From: an uncultured Prevotellaceae bacterium
GTDB taxonomy: Bacteria; Bacteroidota; Bacteroidia; Bacteroidales; Bacteroidaceae
Length of the DNA: 36,452 nucleotides
Direction: 5' to 3'
Assembly (NCBI GenBank): GCA_902800245.1
Contig: CADCDY010000017.1
Location: forward strand, 1-36,452
Part shown: positions 8,726-16,990 of the stretch, piece by piece
Position numbering within the stretch: the stretch's first letter is position 1
How the letters are laid out: each line of letters begins with the position of its first letter
The notes under the pieces: model-generated
The model's input: the letters and a program-made list of their open reading frames with translations, nothing else
Database searches by the model: none
Told to the model about the DNA's origin: nothing
Made by a program: the position numbers and the translations under genes

Positions 8726-11700
8726 TTATTCGATTACTTCTGCCTCTACCACCTCTATCTCCGGTTGAACGGGGAGCGTGATGAAGAAGATGGTGCCACC
8801 GCCAGGATTGTCTTCCAGACGAATACTGCCACCATGGGCTACAACGATATCCTTCACAGTGTCGAGACCGATACCACCATCATTGACAATGGGGTCGAAG
8901 GCCGTTGCCTTATATTCATCCTTGATACCGATACCGTTGTCGGCCACCTGAATCTCCGCTTTATCATTACCGGTACGTGCCACACCAACGCTGATGGCCA
9001 CGGGCGGATGAGCCGTAAACTTCACGGAATTACGGAACAGGATTTCAAACACCTCCGTCAGCTTCGCTTCGTCAAAATTGGCTGTCAATTCGTCCACAGC
9101 CGACAGGAAACTGATCTTCGCCTTCTTTGCCGGGTCGGGCGACTTATAGTTATCGCAGAGGTGACGGATGAAGAATACCAGGTCACCGGCAGCAGCATTC
9201 AGCGTGATGGCTGCACGTTCGGATTCAGCTGTCTGATTCTCCTGCTGGTTTGCCATCTTCATGCGCATATCGTTCATCCACTGCTGCTGTTCCAGGTCAC
9301 GCGCGGCAGTCTCAACCTGCACACGACGTTCGTGACGTTTCAGGAACCTCTTGCGCCACAGGAATGCGGCAATGGCGATAATCAGCATGTAGAGTGCCAT
9401 CATCCAACGGTTGCGCCACAGTGCCGGACGGATGGTGATGTCGAGCGTCGCTTCTTCCTCGCCAAACGTTCCGTCGTCGTTCAACATGCGTACATGGAGA
9501 GTGTAACTGCCTGCACGCAGCGAGTTATAGGTGATGTTCGGATTCAGTTCCGACGTCCTTACCCAGTTTTCGTTAAAGCCCTCCAGACGATAAACGAAAC
9601 GCTTGCCATTGTTCACGATACCGGCATCACTCGCCAACTGGATGGTAAACTGGTCGTCGTAATTCAACGTTATCTCGCGACACTCGTCCAAGGCTTCATC
9701 AAGGATCAATCGTCCGTCTATCTCACGACCTACGGGCACATCAGCGTCAAACAGCTGCAGTCCGCTGAAGATAGGACGTTCCTTGCTCTTCGTATCGGTC
9801 ATCGCCTTCGGATTGATGATGTCAAGACCGCCCTGACCGCCAATCAGTATCTTACCATCGTGCGTCAGACACGTCGAACGCTGGTTATACACCGCCTGCT
9901 GCAGTCCGTCGCGATTGTTATAGCTGCTGATGTTAAACAGCCACGTGCCGTCCTCCTGCTGTTGGGGCACGACCTTCGAGACACCGTGGTCGGTGACTAT
10001 CCAGATGTTGTGCTGTTGGTCTTCGATAATCGAACAGACGCTGGAACCAAACAGTCCGTCCTGCATATCAATCAGACGAACAGTCTTGTGTTTCTGGTCG
10101 AAGACGAGCACTCCGCAGAATGAGCCCTGCCAGATGAAGCCACGCGAATCCTCCATCACCGAGACGGTATTACCTGACTGCGACGGAAACCGCTCATAAT
10201 CTGGTATTTCGCGGGGACACAGCTGACCCGTTACAGGATTTACGAAACACCAGTACCAGCTGGTACCCATCATCAGCCAACCCTTCTTGATCCACCAGGC
10301 AGAAGTAACGTAGTTGGCATTGATCTTCGTATTACTGGTATCCCACGTGCGGAACTTACCCGTCTTCAGGTCGAGCATCTGGATACCGGAACCCAGCGTA
10401 CCAATCCAGATGCGGTGCCACTTGTCCTCCGTGACACTCCACACATTATCGGTAGCAATACCGCCAGGTTCACCCGTATAGTGATAGTTGATGATGGTCG
10501 CCTCACCATTGTCGTTCTTCGGCATACAGCGCGTCAGACCGCTGTTGTAGCCACCAAACCACACGCTGCCATCGCTGGCGGTATAAGTTCCCACCATGAT
10601 ATTGCCAAACATCGGACTGTTCTCCTTTGTATAGTGGGCTACGGTCTCCTGCGTCTTCGGATTATAGACGATGATACCGCGGTCGTTCGAACCCAGCCAG
10701 TAGTTGCCGAAACGGTCCTCAGTGACGGCATTGATGTCACCCAACTCCAGATTCATCATGCTGGCCGAAGCTTCCTTATACATATTCATACCAGTCTTGT
10801 ACGTGCCTATCCATACCAGTCCCTGGTTGTCCATATAGATAAAGCGCAGGGTATTCTCGCTGAGCGACGACTCGTCAAACTTGTTGTTCAGGAACTGACG
10901 CATCTCGTGATTCTTCAGGTCGAATATCAGCAGTCCCTCATGGTCGGTAGCCAACCAGATATGTCCCTTGGCGTCCACCTTCAAATCCCACACCTGCAAG
11001 TCGTCAGGCACATTCTCTATCTGATATTCGCGGAACAGCGTCGAATAGCCGATACGCCACTTGCCATCCTTGTCCACACGCACATAGCTGTTGTTTTCTG
11101 CCGACACCCAGATATTACGGTCGTTGTCCACACACAGGTGGTATTCCTTGTTCTCAGGCGAACCGTGCTCTCGCATCCACTTGTCGTCATACATCTTCTT
11201 ACCCTTCTCACCATCGAAACAAACCAGTTCACCATTCGACGTAACCATCATCACACCGTCGTCACAGGTGGAATAGGCCGTAAAGTTATAGGTGGGGTTC
11301 AACTCGTTGTCACCATAGCCGAGGTTAAAGTGGGTGGTTTTCTTCGTGTTGGGGTTGTAGTAGTACAGTCCATCGTCGTAGAATTTCACCCAGAAATTCT
11401 TCTTCGCGTCAATGTACAGTTGCTCGACACCCTTGTTGAAACCGAAATACTTCTCCAGCTCCTTGGAAACGTTACGTTCGAACAATTCCGTCACGGGGTC
11501 ATAGATACTATAGTGCATGCCCTGATGGAGCCATAGCTTACCATCGAAGCTCTCCATAATCTCCGACGTGTTGTTGTCGCGCATAGTAGTGGTATCGCGC
11601 GTATTGGCATAGTACGTCTTCACGCGATAGCCATCATAGCGGTTCAGTCCGTACATCGTACCAATCCATACGTAACCCTTCGAGTCGCGGAACGTACAGT

Positions 11701-12847
11701 TCACCTGCGAGTTCGACAGTCCGTTACGTGTGTCCAGCCTGCGGAACTTCATGTCGGGAATGGCAGCCTGAATGGCCATCGGAATCATCAACAGGAAGGC
11801 CAGTATCATCAACGCTTTCTTCAGCAGCGACTTTGACGACGTCTCGCGGATGACCAGTCGCTGAGGCACCTTCTCCTTATAAACCTTTGTGTCGCCCTGG
11901 ATATTCTTCAGCAACAGCTGACAGGCACGGACACCCATCTGGTGCGACTGGTCCTCGATGGCCGACAGTCGTGGCGTGACATAGTTTGCATGCACGTCGT
12001 CCGTAAACCCTATCAGTGCCACGTCCTGAGGAATACGCAGCCCACAGTTCTTGATAGCCGTGAAGGCTGCAAAGGTGATGATATCGTTGAACGCCAAGAT
12101 GGCATCCGGACGATTGTCACTATCCAACAGCTGCTCCGTATTACTCAAAGCCGTCTGATAGTCTATCTTGTCACACATAACCAGGTTACGGTCTATCGCA
12201 ATCTTGTTGTCACGCAACGCTTCCAGATAGCCGTGCTTGCGCCTCACCACCATATCAAGATGATTCGGACCACCCACAAACGCTATCTTCCGACTGCCTG
12301 TCTCTATCAGGTGCTGCGTGGCCATGTATGCCGCCTCGTCACCATTGGCTGTCACGCTCGAGAAGCGATCCGTCAGACAGGTACGGCCGAAGAACACCAG
12401 GGGGATACCCATTTCGGCAATTTCCTCAAAATGGTGGTAGTCGCGCGTCGTCTGCGCCAGACAGGCAATAATCCCCTCCACATGCAGTCCGATGAAGTTG
12501 TCCACCGCCATCGCCTCGTCCTCAAAGCGTTCATGACTGTTGGCGCTGATCACGCTGTACCCAGCCTTACTTGCCTCGTCCTCTATGCCATCCAATACGG
12601 CAGCATAATAATGCGTCACCAGGTTAGGCACGACAACGCCAATCATCTTTGGTGCCTCCTTACGCAGACTCTGGGCAAAGGGATTCGGACGGTAGTTCAG
12701 TTTCTTTGCCAGTTCCTTCACGCGCTGTTGCATCTCCTTGCCGATTTCCGGAGAACTGCGCAACGCACGACTGACGGTTGCTATACTGACACCCAGCTCG
12801 CGTGCCAAATCCTTCAACGAAGTCCGATGTTGTTTATTATTAGCCAT
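8726..12847 (-). CDS. LacI-type repressor fused to propeller sensor and kinase-like ATPase
   Basis: 1373 aa in one open frame. Start taken at MANNKQHRT; an in-frame ATG 63 nt earlier lies upstream of the predicted transcription start. Domains: LacI helix-turn-helix 11-33 (LKDLARELGVSIATVSRALR); periplasmic-binding-protein-like effector domain about 67-335; a hydrophobic helix 343-361 (LMILAFLLMIPMAIQA) that looks like the old signal peptide of a sensor protein; regulator-propeller repeats about 365-1060 (VWIGT, IWLAT and similar motifs); Y_Y_Y domain about 1065-1135; second membrane helix about 1149-1165; coiled linker; HATPase-like domain to the end with N-box-like ILFRNSVKF, G1 DNGIGI and G2 GGIGL. 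The normal H-box is missing: the region reads MANQQENQT with no usable His. No receiver or AraC domain. Normally the LacI and sensor halves are separate proteins. First gene of the operon; probably controls it and itself. Confidence 0.88.
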   Translation of the reverse strand: MANNKQHRTSLKDLARELGVSIATVSRALRSSPEIGKEMQQRVKELAKKLNYRPNPFAQSLRKEAPKMIGVVVPNLVTHYYAAVLDGIEDEASKAGYSVISANSHERFEDEAMAVDNFIGLHVEGIIACLAQTTRDYHHFEEIAEMGIPLVFFGRTCLTDRFSSVTANGDEAAYMATQHLIETGSRKIAFVGGPNHLDMVVRRKHGYLEALRDNKIAIDRNLVMCDKIDYQTALSNTEQLLDSDNRPDAILAFNDIITFAAFTAIKNCGLRIPQDVALIGFTDDVHANYVTPRLSAIEDQSHQMGVRACQLLLKNIQGDTKVYKEKVPQRLVIRETSSKSLLKKALMILAFLLMIPMAIQAAIPDMKFRRLDTRNGLSNSQVNCTFRDSKGYVWIGTMYGLNRYDGYRVKTYYANTRDTTTMRDNNTSEIMESFDGKLWLHQGMHYSIYDPVTELFERNVSKELEKYFGFNKGVEQLYIDAKKNFWVKFYDDGLYYYNPNTKKTTHFNLGYGDNELNPTYNFTAYSTCDDGVMMVTSNGELVCFDGEKGKKMYDDKWMREHGSPENKEYHLCVDNDRNIWVSAENNSYVRVDKDGKWRIGYSTLFREYQIENVPDDLQVWDLKVDAKGHIWLATDHEGLLIFDLKNHEMRQFLNNKFDESSLSENTLRFIYMDNQGLVWIGTYKTGMNMYKEASASMMNLELGDINAVTEDRFGNYWLGSNDRGIIVYNPKTQETVAHYTKENSPMFGNIMVGTYTASDGSVWFGGYNSGLTRCMPKNDNGEATIINYHYTGEPGGIATDNVWSVTEDKWHRIWIGTLGSGIQMLDLKTGKFRTWDTSNTKINANYVTSAWWIKKGWLMMGTSWYWCFVNPVTGQLCPREIPDYERFPSQSGNTVSVMEDSRGFIWQGSFCGVLVFDQKHKTVRLIDMQDGLFGSSVCSIIEDQQHNIWIVTDHGVSKVVPQQQEDGTWLFNISSYNNRDGLQQAVYNQRSTCLTHDGKILIGGQGGLDIINPKAMTDTKSKERPIFSGLQLFDADVPVGREIDGRLILDEALDECREITLNYDDQFTIQLASDAGIVNNGKRFVYRLEGFNENWVRTSELNPNITYNSLRAGSYTLHVRMLNDDGTFGEEEATLDITIRPALWRNRWMMALYMLIIAIAAFLWRKRFLKRHERRVQVETAARDLEQQQWMNDMRMKMANQQENQTAESERAAITLNAAAGDLVFFIRHLCDNYKSPDPAKKAKISFLSAVDELTANFDEAKLTEVFEILFRNSVKFTAHPPVAISVGVARTGNDKAEIQVADNGIGIKDEYKATAFDPIVNDGGIGLDTVKDIVVAHGGSIRLEDNPGGGTIFFITLPVQPEIEVVEAEVIE

Positions 12848-12879
12848 AGCAGTTATTTTACGTTTTCGGGTTTTGACTG

Positions 12880-12910
12880 CAAAGTTAAGTAAAATCCTGC
12901 AAACTCGCAA
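12880..12910 (-). promoter_or_regulatory. Promoter of the LacI-fusion operon
   Basis: On the minus strand: TTG (12910-12908), 20-bp spacer, TAACTTTG (12887-12880). Transcription would start near 12873, 26 nt before the chosen ATG. This rules out the longer start at 12910. Confidence 0.7.
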
Positions 12911-12919
12911 ACGTTTACG
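12906..12919. promoter_or_regulatory. LacI-type operator candidate O1
   Basis: CGCAAACGTTTACG: a palindrome centred on CG with AAACGTTT at its core and one mismatched pair, typical of LacI-family operators. It overlaps the -33 TTG of the minus-strand promoter, so binding would block transcription of the fusion gene and the operon behind it. Function inferred. Confidence 0.5.
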
Positions 12920-12941
12920 TCTTTTTTTTATCCTTTTTTGA

Positions 12942-12971
12942 TTGTTTTACGTAAAATAGTCCGTATCTTTG
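12942..12971 (+). promoter_or_regulatory. Divergent plus-strand promoter
   Basis: TTG at 12942-12944, 19-bp spacer, TATCTTTG at 12964-12971: a near-perfect Bacteroidetes promoter facing away from the LacI-fusion gene. No protein gene follows on this strand; a hairpin terminator lies about 80 nt further on. Confidence 0.65.
12945..12956. promoter_or_regulatory. LacI-type operator candidate O2
   Basis: TTTTACGTAAAA: a perfect 12-bp CG-centred palindrome inside the spacer of the plus-strand promoter. Its centre is 38 bp from that of O1. Pairing of each divergent promoter with one palindrome suggests both are controlled by the adjacent LacI-type protein (inference). Confidence 0.45.
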
Positions 12972-12977
12972 CACCAG

Positions 12978-13060
12978 AAAAACAGAATGAGTAATGAATA
13001 GTTGATAATAAGTTAGTTAGAAAAGAATTAGGGGTGTCGTGATGACATCCCTAATTTTTA
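12978..13060 (+). ncRNA. Candidate ~80-nt small RNA
   Basis: Bounded by the TTG-N19-TATCTTTG promoter and the hairpin plus T5 terminator at 13026-13060. The only ATG frame inside (ATGAGTAATGAATAG) codes four residues. A leftover leader of a deleted gene is the main alternative. It points toward the 3' end of the DUF5686 gene but should stop before reaching it. Confidence 0.35.
13026..13060. terminator. Hairpin terminator, usable in both directions
   Basis: Arms 13026-13038 and 13044-13056 pair over 13 bp with one wobble and a 5-nt loop (GTGAT), followed by TTTTT on the plus strand. On the minus strand the tail is TTCTTTT, so it can also end the DUF5686 transcript, whose stop is 18 nt away. 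Confidence 0.75.
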
Positions 13061-13077
13061 TTGTGTTAATTAAAGTC

Positions 13078-15612
13078 CTAGAACATCATAGTGAAGCCGA
13101 AGCGGACGCTGTTTTTGTCACTGCGACCGTTGTAGTTCATGCGGCGGACATATTCTATCTGGAAGAAACGGAGGATGCCACGGACACCAGCAGAGATTTC
13201 CCAATAGGGAATGCGGGGATTCATGACGTAGCAATCGTCTGGGAAATACATGAGGACGTTGCTACCGGCATTCTCGGGCAGGTAAGGATTGTTCTTGTCG
13301 GACAGTCCACCCCACAACATCTTGACACCAAGGTATTCGCGCAGACGGGCTTTCTGGATGAGTGGGATGCGGTTGAGGATTTTGCCCTGCATATCCCAGT
13401 TGAGGTCGATGCTCCAGAAGCGGTCGTTGAGGAATTCCATGTCGGTAATGAGGTTGAACGTCTGTTTGCGACTGAAGTAAGACACGTTGGCTAACGGCAT
13501 GCAAAGCAGTGGGAAGGGCACCTGATTCCACTGTTTTCCGGCACGCGTGAAGAAATCGATGCGTCCCCAGCTGTTGAGCCAGATGCGTTTGAAGATGCTG
13601 GCCTCGGTATAGTTATAGTGATAGTCACCACCAAGAAAATTCTGCAGTCCGACAGTATGGCTGAGGATGAAGATGGGTGCCTCGCGATTGACCTTGACAC
13701 GACGGATCTTGGAATTGGTGTAGAGTGCCCCGGGACTATACTCCAACTCGGCCTTGAACTCAGTGGTACGGAACTTGATGTCTGCACCGTCAGTGGACGA
13801 CAGCGGGACGAACTTCATGTTGCCGGCAGCCTCATTCTGTTCGGTATTCAGACTGAACAGCGTCCGCAGTCCCCAACGCTGCTCGTATTCGAAGACCAGC
13901 CTCTGACGGTGATAGAACATCATCTTGTCGACCTTGGTCCATCGGAACGACGTAAAGAAATTATCCTTGTCGTAGTCGGTAATTCTATTGGACGGTGACA
14001 TGACGTCGTAAGTCGATAGGAACGAGATGTTGCGCTTGGGAAATTCCTCGGGCAGGTATTTCTTCTTGTTCAACGCCCATGTAATCTGACTGCTGTAATA
14101 CCACCGCTTACTCTTCCATCCATTGGCCACATAGCCTTTCAAGAAGAGACGGGGGAAGAGGTTGGCAGTGGTCTGTGCACCCAGTCTGGTGCGCATGCCA
14201 TCGATGAAATTGTTGCTGAACGTGGCAATGACAGGACCAATATCAACCTTGCTGTGATCGCTGGTCTCGATGAAATTCTCAGTGAGAACCTTCAATCCGG
14301 CCAATATCCAGCCGAAGCCACCCATGGACTTGATACCCTTCAGGAAATTGTCCATCTTCGCCTCGCTGGCAGTCAGCTCGACCTTTCGTTCTTGCTGCCA
14401 GAAGTCGCTGCCCTGTAGTTCGGCATCGGGGTCCATGACGGTTTTCTCGCGGCCTTTAAAGAGCTTGTCGGGAATCTCCGTAAACTGATAGTCCGACAGT
14501 CGCGTAGTACGGATGGCGACGCCTTTCTGGATGAAGTCGAAAAGCACCAGTTCGACCACCATATCATCGACAGTCAGCACCCATTCACCCGTAGGCAGCT
14601 TCGTGAATTCCTGGATGAGTTTCAGGTTTTCTACGAAGTTGACGTCACTCCGGTTGGGCAGGATGATCTCACAGCGCTTGACCTGATAGCTGGAATCCTT
14701 GAGGATATATAGGTCGCCACGGAATCCGAAGTCCTGCTGGTTGTTGGGCAGGAAATGGACATGGATGCAGGAGTCGCGTCCGACAGCCAGGGTATCCTCG
14801 ATGTAATAGCGGTAGAAGGAGATGGCTCCGTCGCCAATGGGCGAGGTGAAGGGATGTTGGAGGATGCGTATCTGATTGTCGTAAATATTCACATCGGTAA
14901 AGATGTCCTTCGAGACGGTATTGACGATGTCGCCTGTCTGGAAGAAATTGGTGACACCCACCGAGCGCTGACCCTTGATGATCGTCTTCTCATCGTGAGG
15001 ATCACGACGATAGATCTTCTGAGTGACGGTCTCGTCAACACTGGCAGGCAGGATAAGGCGTCCCGTCATCTGACACTTCTCAACCTGATCGGTAAGCCAT
15101 GGATACTTCGCAAACTTGGGATTGGTGAGCATGTCGGGTTTGACATCGTTCAGCGCCAGCGTGAGTTTCTGATATTTCGTATACTGGTAGTAGTCGCGAT
15201 TGGAAAGGTCCGTTTTTTTCTTATTGGCAATGACCTTCCGCATGAGTTCCACGGCAGGATTGCCCTTGCGACGGTATTTGCCGCGCTTGGCCTTGACGGT
15301 GACTTCGCCCACCGACCGCATATCCTCCTTGAGGACTACCAGCAGACGATGGCTGTTGGGACCAATCGAGACCGTCTTGGTCTTATAGCCCACAGCACTG
15401 AACGTCAGTTTCTTTCCTACCTGCTTGGTGATGGAGAAATAGCCGCGGTGGTCGGCCATCGTGGTGATTTTCTGTCCTTTATATTGAACGGTGACGAAGC
15501 CAATACTGTCACCCGACTGGTCGTCAATAACATAACCAGTAATCTTTTCCTGCGCCAGTGACGTCATCACACATGTCATCACCAGCAATATCAACATCTT
15601 AATTCGATTCAT
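13078..15612 (-). CDS. DUF5686 outer-membrane protein with carboxypeptidase-regulatory-like domain
   Basis: 844 aa. Signal peptide 1-20 (cleavage at SLA-QEK). Residues 22-105 are the CarboxypepD_reg-like beta-sandwich (GYVIDDQSGDSIGFVTVQYKG ... DHRGYFSI), the plug-side domain usual in Bacteroidetes surface proteins. A basic stretch KRGKYRRKGNP (109-119) follows. The remainder is a long beta-rich region ending in alternating aromatic/polar strands and a terminal Phe (GFTMMF), as in outer-membrane barrels. Together these match the DUF5686 family, of unknown function. No TonB box is evident, so it is not a typical SusC. Its start overlaps the end of the PAS kinase gene by 14 nt, implying translational coupling. 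Confidence 0.85.
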   Translation of the reverse strand: MNRIKMLILLVMTCVMTSLAQEKITGYVIDDQSGDSIGFVTVQYKGQKITTMADHRGYFSITKQVGKKLTFSAVGYKTKTVSIGPNSHRLLVVLKEDMRSVGEVTVKAKRGKYRRKGNPAVELMRKVIANKKKTDLSNRDYYQYTKYQKLTLALNDVKPDMLTNPKFAKYPWLTDQVEKCQMTGRLILPASVDETVTQKIYRRDPHDEKTIIKGQRSVGVTNFFQTGDIVNTVSKDIFTDVNIYDNQIRILQHPFTSPIGDGAISFYRYYIEDTLAVGRDSCIHVHFLPNNQQDFGFRGDLYILKDSSYQVKRCEIILPNRSDVNFVENLKLIQEFTKLPTGEWVLTVDDMVVELVLFDFIQKGVAIRTTRLSDYQFTEIPDKLFKGREKTVMDPDAELQGSDFWQQERKVELTASEAKMDNFLKGIKSMGGFGWILAGLKVLTENFIETSDHSKVDIGPVIATFSNNFIDGMRTRLGAQTTANLFPRLFLKGYVANGWKSKRWYYSSQITWALNKKKYLPEEFPKRNISFLSTYDVMSPSNRITDYDKDNFFTSFRWTKVDKMMFYHRQRLVFEYEQRWGLRTLFSLNTEQNEAAGNMKFVPLSSTDGADIKFRTTEFKAELEYSPGALYTNSKIRRVKVNREAPIFILSHTVGLQNFLGGDYHYNYTEASIFKRIWLNSWGRIDFFTRAGKQWNQVPFPLLCMPLANVSYFSRKQTFNLITDMEFLNDRFWSIDLNWDMQGKILNRIPLIQKARLREYLGVKMLWGGLSDKNNPYLPENAGSNVLMYFPDDCYVMNPRIPYWEISAGVRGILRFFQIEYVRRMNYNGRSDKNSVRFGFTMMF

Positions 15613-16882
15613 AAACTATTATATCCTTTCTAAGTTCAACCCAGAACGTCGAGCCCTTGCCCAGTTCCGATACAACACCCACCCGACCGTCGAGCGAAGC
15701 AGCCAGACTACGACAGATGCTCAGTCCCAAACCAGAACCCACTTCAAATTCATCGACCTTGAAGAAACGTTCGAAGAGCTGTTCGTTACACTTGTCGGCA
15801 GCTATTCCCTTACCCGTGTCGCGCACAAAGATGCGAATGACGTCATTGTCAGTCTTACAACCTACAGTGACCAGACCATGGGTGGTATATTTCAGTGCAT
15901 TGTCCAGATACTGGTTGACGATTTCCAGCAGGCGTTCACGGTCGGTATATAACGTCGGTAGTCGTGTATCATCCTCTATCTGGAGGATATCACCGTTATT
16001 GCGGGCCTTATCATGAAATTTTTCGAACAACTCGTAGAAGACATCCTTTAGGGCAAACGTCTCCTTATTGAGCGTTGCAGCACCCTTGGCCTCGAGTCGG
16101 GACATACTGACAATATTGTCAAGCATGCTAAGCAGACGCGTATTGTTCTGCTGGATAACATCCAACAGTTTCTGGCGCTCTTCCTCGTCATTGGCCATCG
16201 ACAGCACATTGCTGAAACCCACAATGGCATTGAGCGGAGTACGGATTTCGTGACTGATATTCGAGAGGAAAGCCGATTTCAGGCGGTCGCTCTCCTTGGC
16301 ATGATAGAGTGCATCCATCAAGGCTGTCTCAATCTCCTTCTGCTGGTCGATACGCATGGTGGTACCCACAATAGTCTCAGGGGCACCACTCAGATTACGC
16401 TTCTCAACGGTAAAGAAACTCTCGCTCCAATAGGGCTTCTGACTATGCGGAGACATGATCTGATACTGCATATTGAACTGTTCCGACACACCATTCATCA
16501 CGTCATCCATGCCTTTGCGGAAGTCTTCCTGATATTCCGGAAGTATCTGACGGATGATATCCTCCACTTTGCCACCAGGAGGTAGAAACACGGTATCGCC
16601 ATAGTCACGGTAGTCGCTGTCGAACGATACGACATGACTGCCGACATCAATGCGCCACACGCACAGGTGCATGGCCTTCAACACCAGTTCATACTCTACG
16701 GAAAGCGTTTTTACCTGATCCAGCTGTTTGAGTTCTGCCTTCAAGCGACGCGAATAGACCACCTGCCGTACGAGGTAAATACACAAGGTAATCAGCATGG
16801 GGATGCCGATTATCCAGGCGAGAATATCGAGCTGAAACAGCGAATTCACCGCCAGAAACTGTATGACTGTGGTTACGGTCAT
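15599..16882 (-). CDS. PAS-domain sensor histidine kinase
   Basis: 427 aa. One N-terminal membrane helix near 17-42, a short coiled coil (43-62), a PAS-like domain about 63-180 (LCVWRIDVGSHVVSFDSDY), then HisKA with FLSNISHEIRTPLNAIVGF and phosphoacceptor His at 211. The ATPase domain has an N-box (QYLDNALKYT), G1 (DTGKGI), an F-box (FERFFKV) and G2 (GSGLGLS). No periplasmic sensor domain and no receiver, so it probably senses a cytoplasmic or membrane signal and signals to an unlinked regulator. It is co-transcribed with, and overlaps by 14 nt, the DUF5686 gene, and is divergent from rlmL. Confidence 0.9.
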   Translation of the reverse strand: MTVTTVIQFLAVNSLFQLDILAWIIGIPMLITLCIYLVRQVVYSRRLKAELKQLDQVKTLSVEYELVLKAMHLCVWRIDVGSHVVSFDSDYRDYGDTVFLPPGGKVEDIIRQILPEYQEDFRKGMDDVMNGVSEQFNMQYQIMSPHSQKPYWSESFFTVEKRNLSGAPETIVGTTMRIDQQKEIETALMDALYHAKESDRLKSAFLSNISHEIRTPLNAIVGFSNVLSMANDEEERQKLLDVIQQNNTRLLSMLDNIVSMSRLEAKGAATLNKETFALKDVFYELFEKFHDKARNNGDILQIEDDTRLPTLYTDRERLLEIVNQYLDNALKYTTHGLVTVGCKTDNDVIRIFVRDTGKGIAADKCNEQLFERFFKVDEFEVGSGLGLSICRSLAASLDGRVGVVSELGKGSTFWVELRKDIIVYESN

Positions 16883-16907
16883 AGCTGTCTTCTACGCAAT
16901 TATTGTG

Positions 16908-16915
16908 CAAAATTA
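16908..16915 (-). promoter_or_regulatory. -7 element upstream of the PAS kinase
   Basis: TAATTTTG read on the minus strand (16915-16908), 26 nt before the ATG. No clean TTG lies at the expected -33 distance, so this is a partial match. Confidence 0.45.
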
Positions 16916-16959
16916 CATAAAAAAAACGAATTATATATCATTTATTAAGAAATATTTTG

Positions 16960-16967
16960 TAACTTTG
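16960..16967 (+). promoter_or_regulatory. -7 element upstream of rlmL
   Basis: TAACTTTG at 16960-16967, 23 nt before the rlmL ATG at 16991. The -33 region is AT-rich without an exact TTG. Transcription would begin near 16974. Confidence 0.5.
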
Positions 16968-16990
16968 CCCCATATTTATATTATGACATC

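Noticed and set aside
8246-10123. 625-codon open frame on the plus strand
   Set aside because: It is the complement of the GH31 and LacI-fusion genes, which have clear domains and promoters; the plus-strand product shows no recognisable motif and spans two genes and their gap.
12848-12910. Longer start for the LacI-fusion protein
   Set aside because: This 21-codon extension covers the predicted promoter and transcription start; LacI proteins normally begin a few residues before the HTH, as MANNKQ does.
12942-13060. Promoter reading into the DUF5686 gene as a long antisense RNA
   Set aside because: A strong hairpin with T5 stands in between, so only a short transcript is expected.
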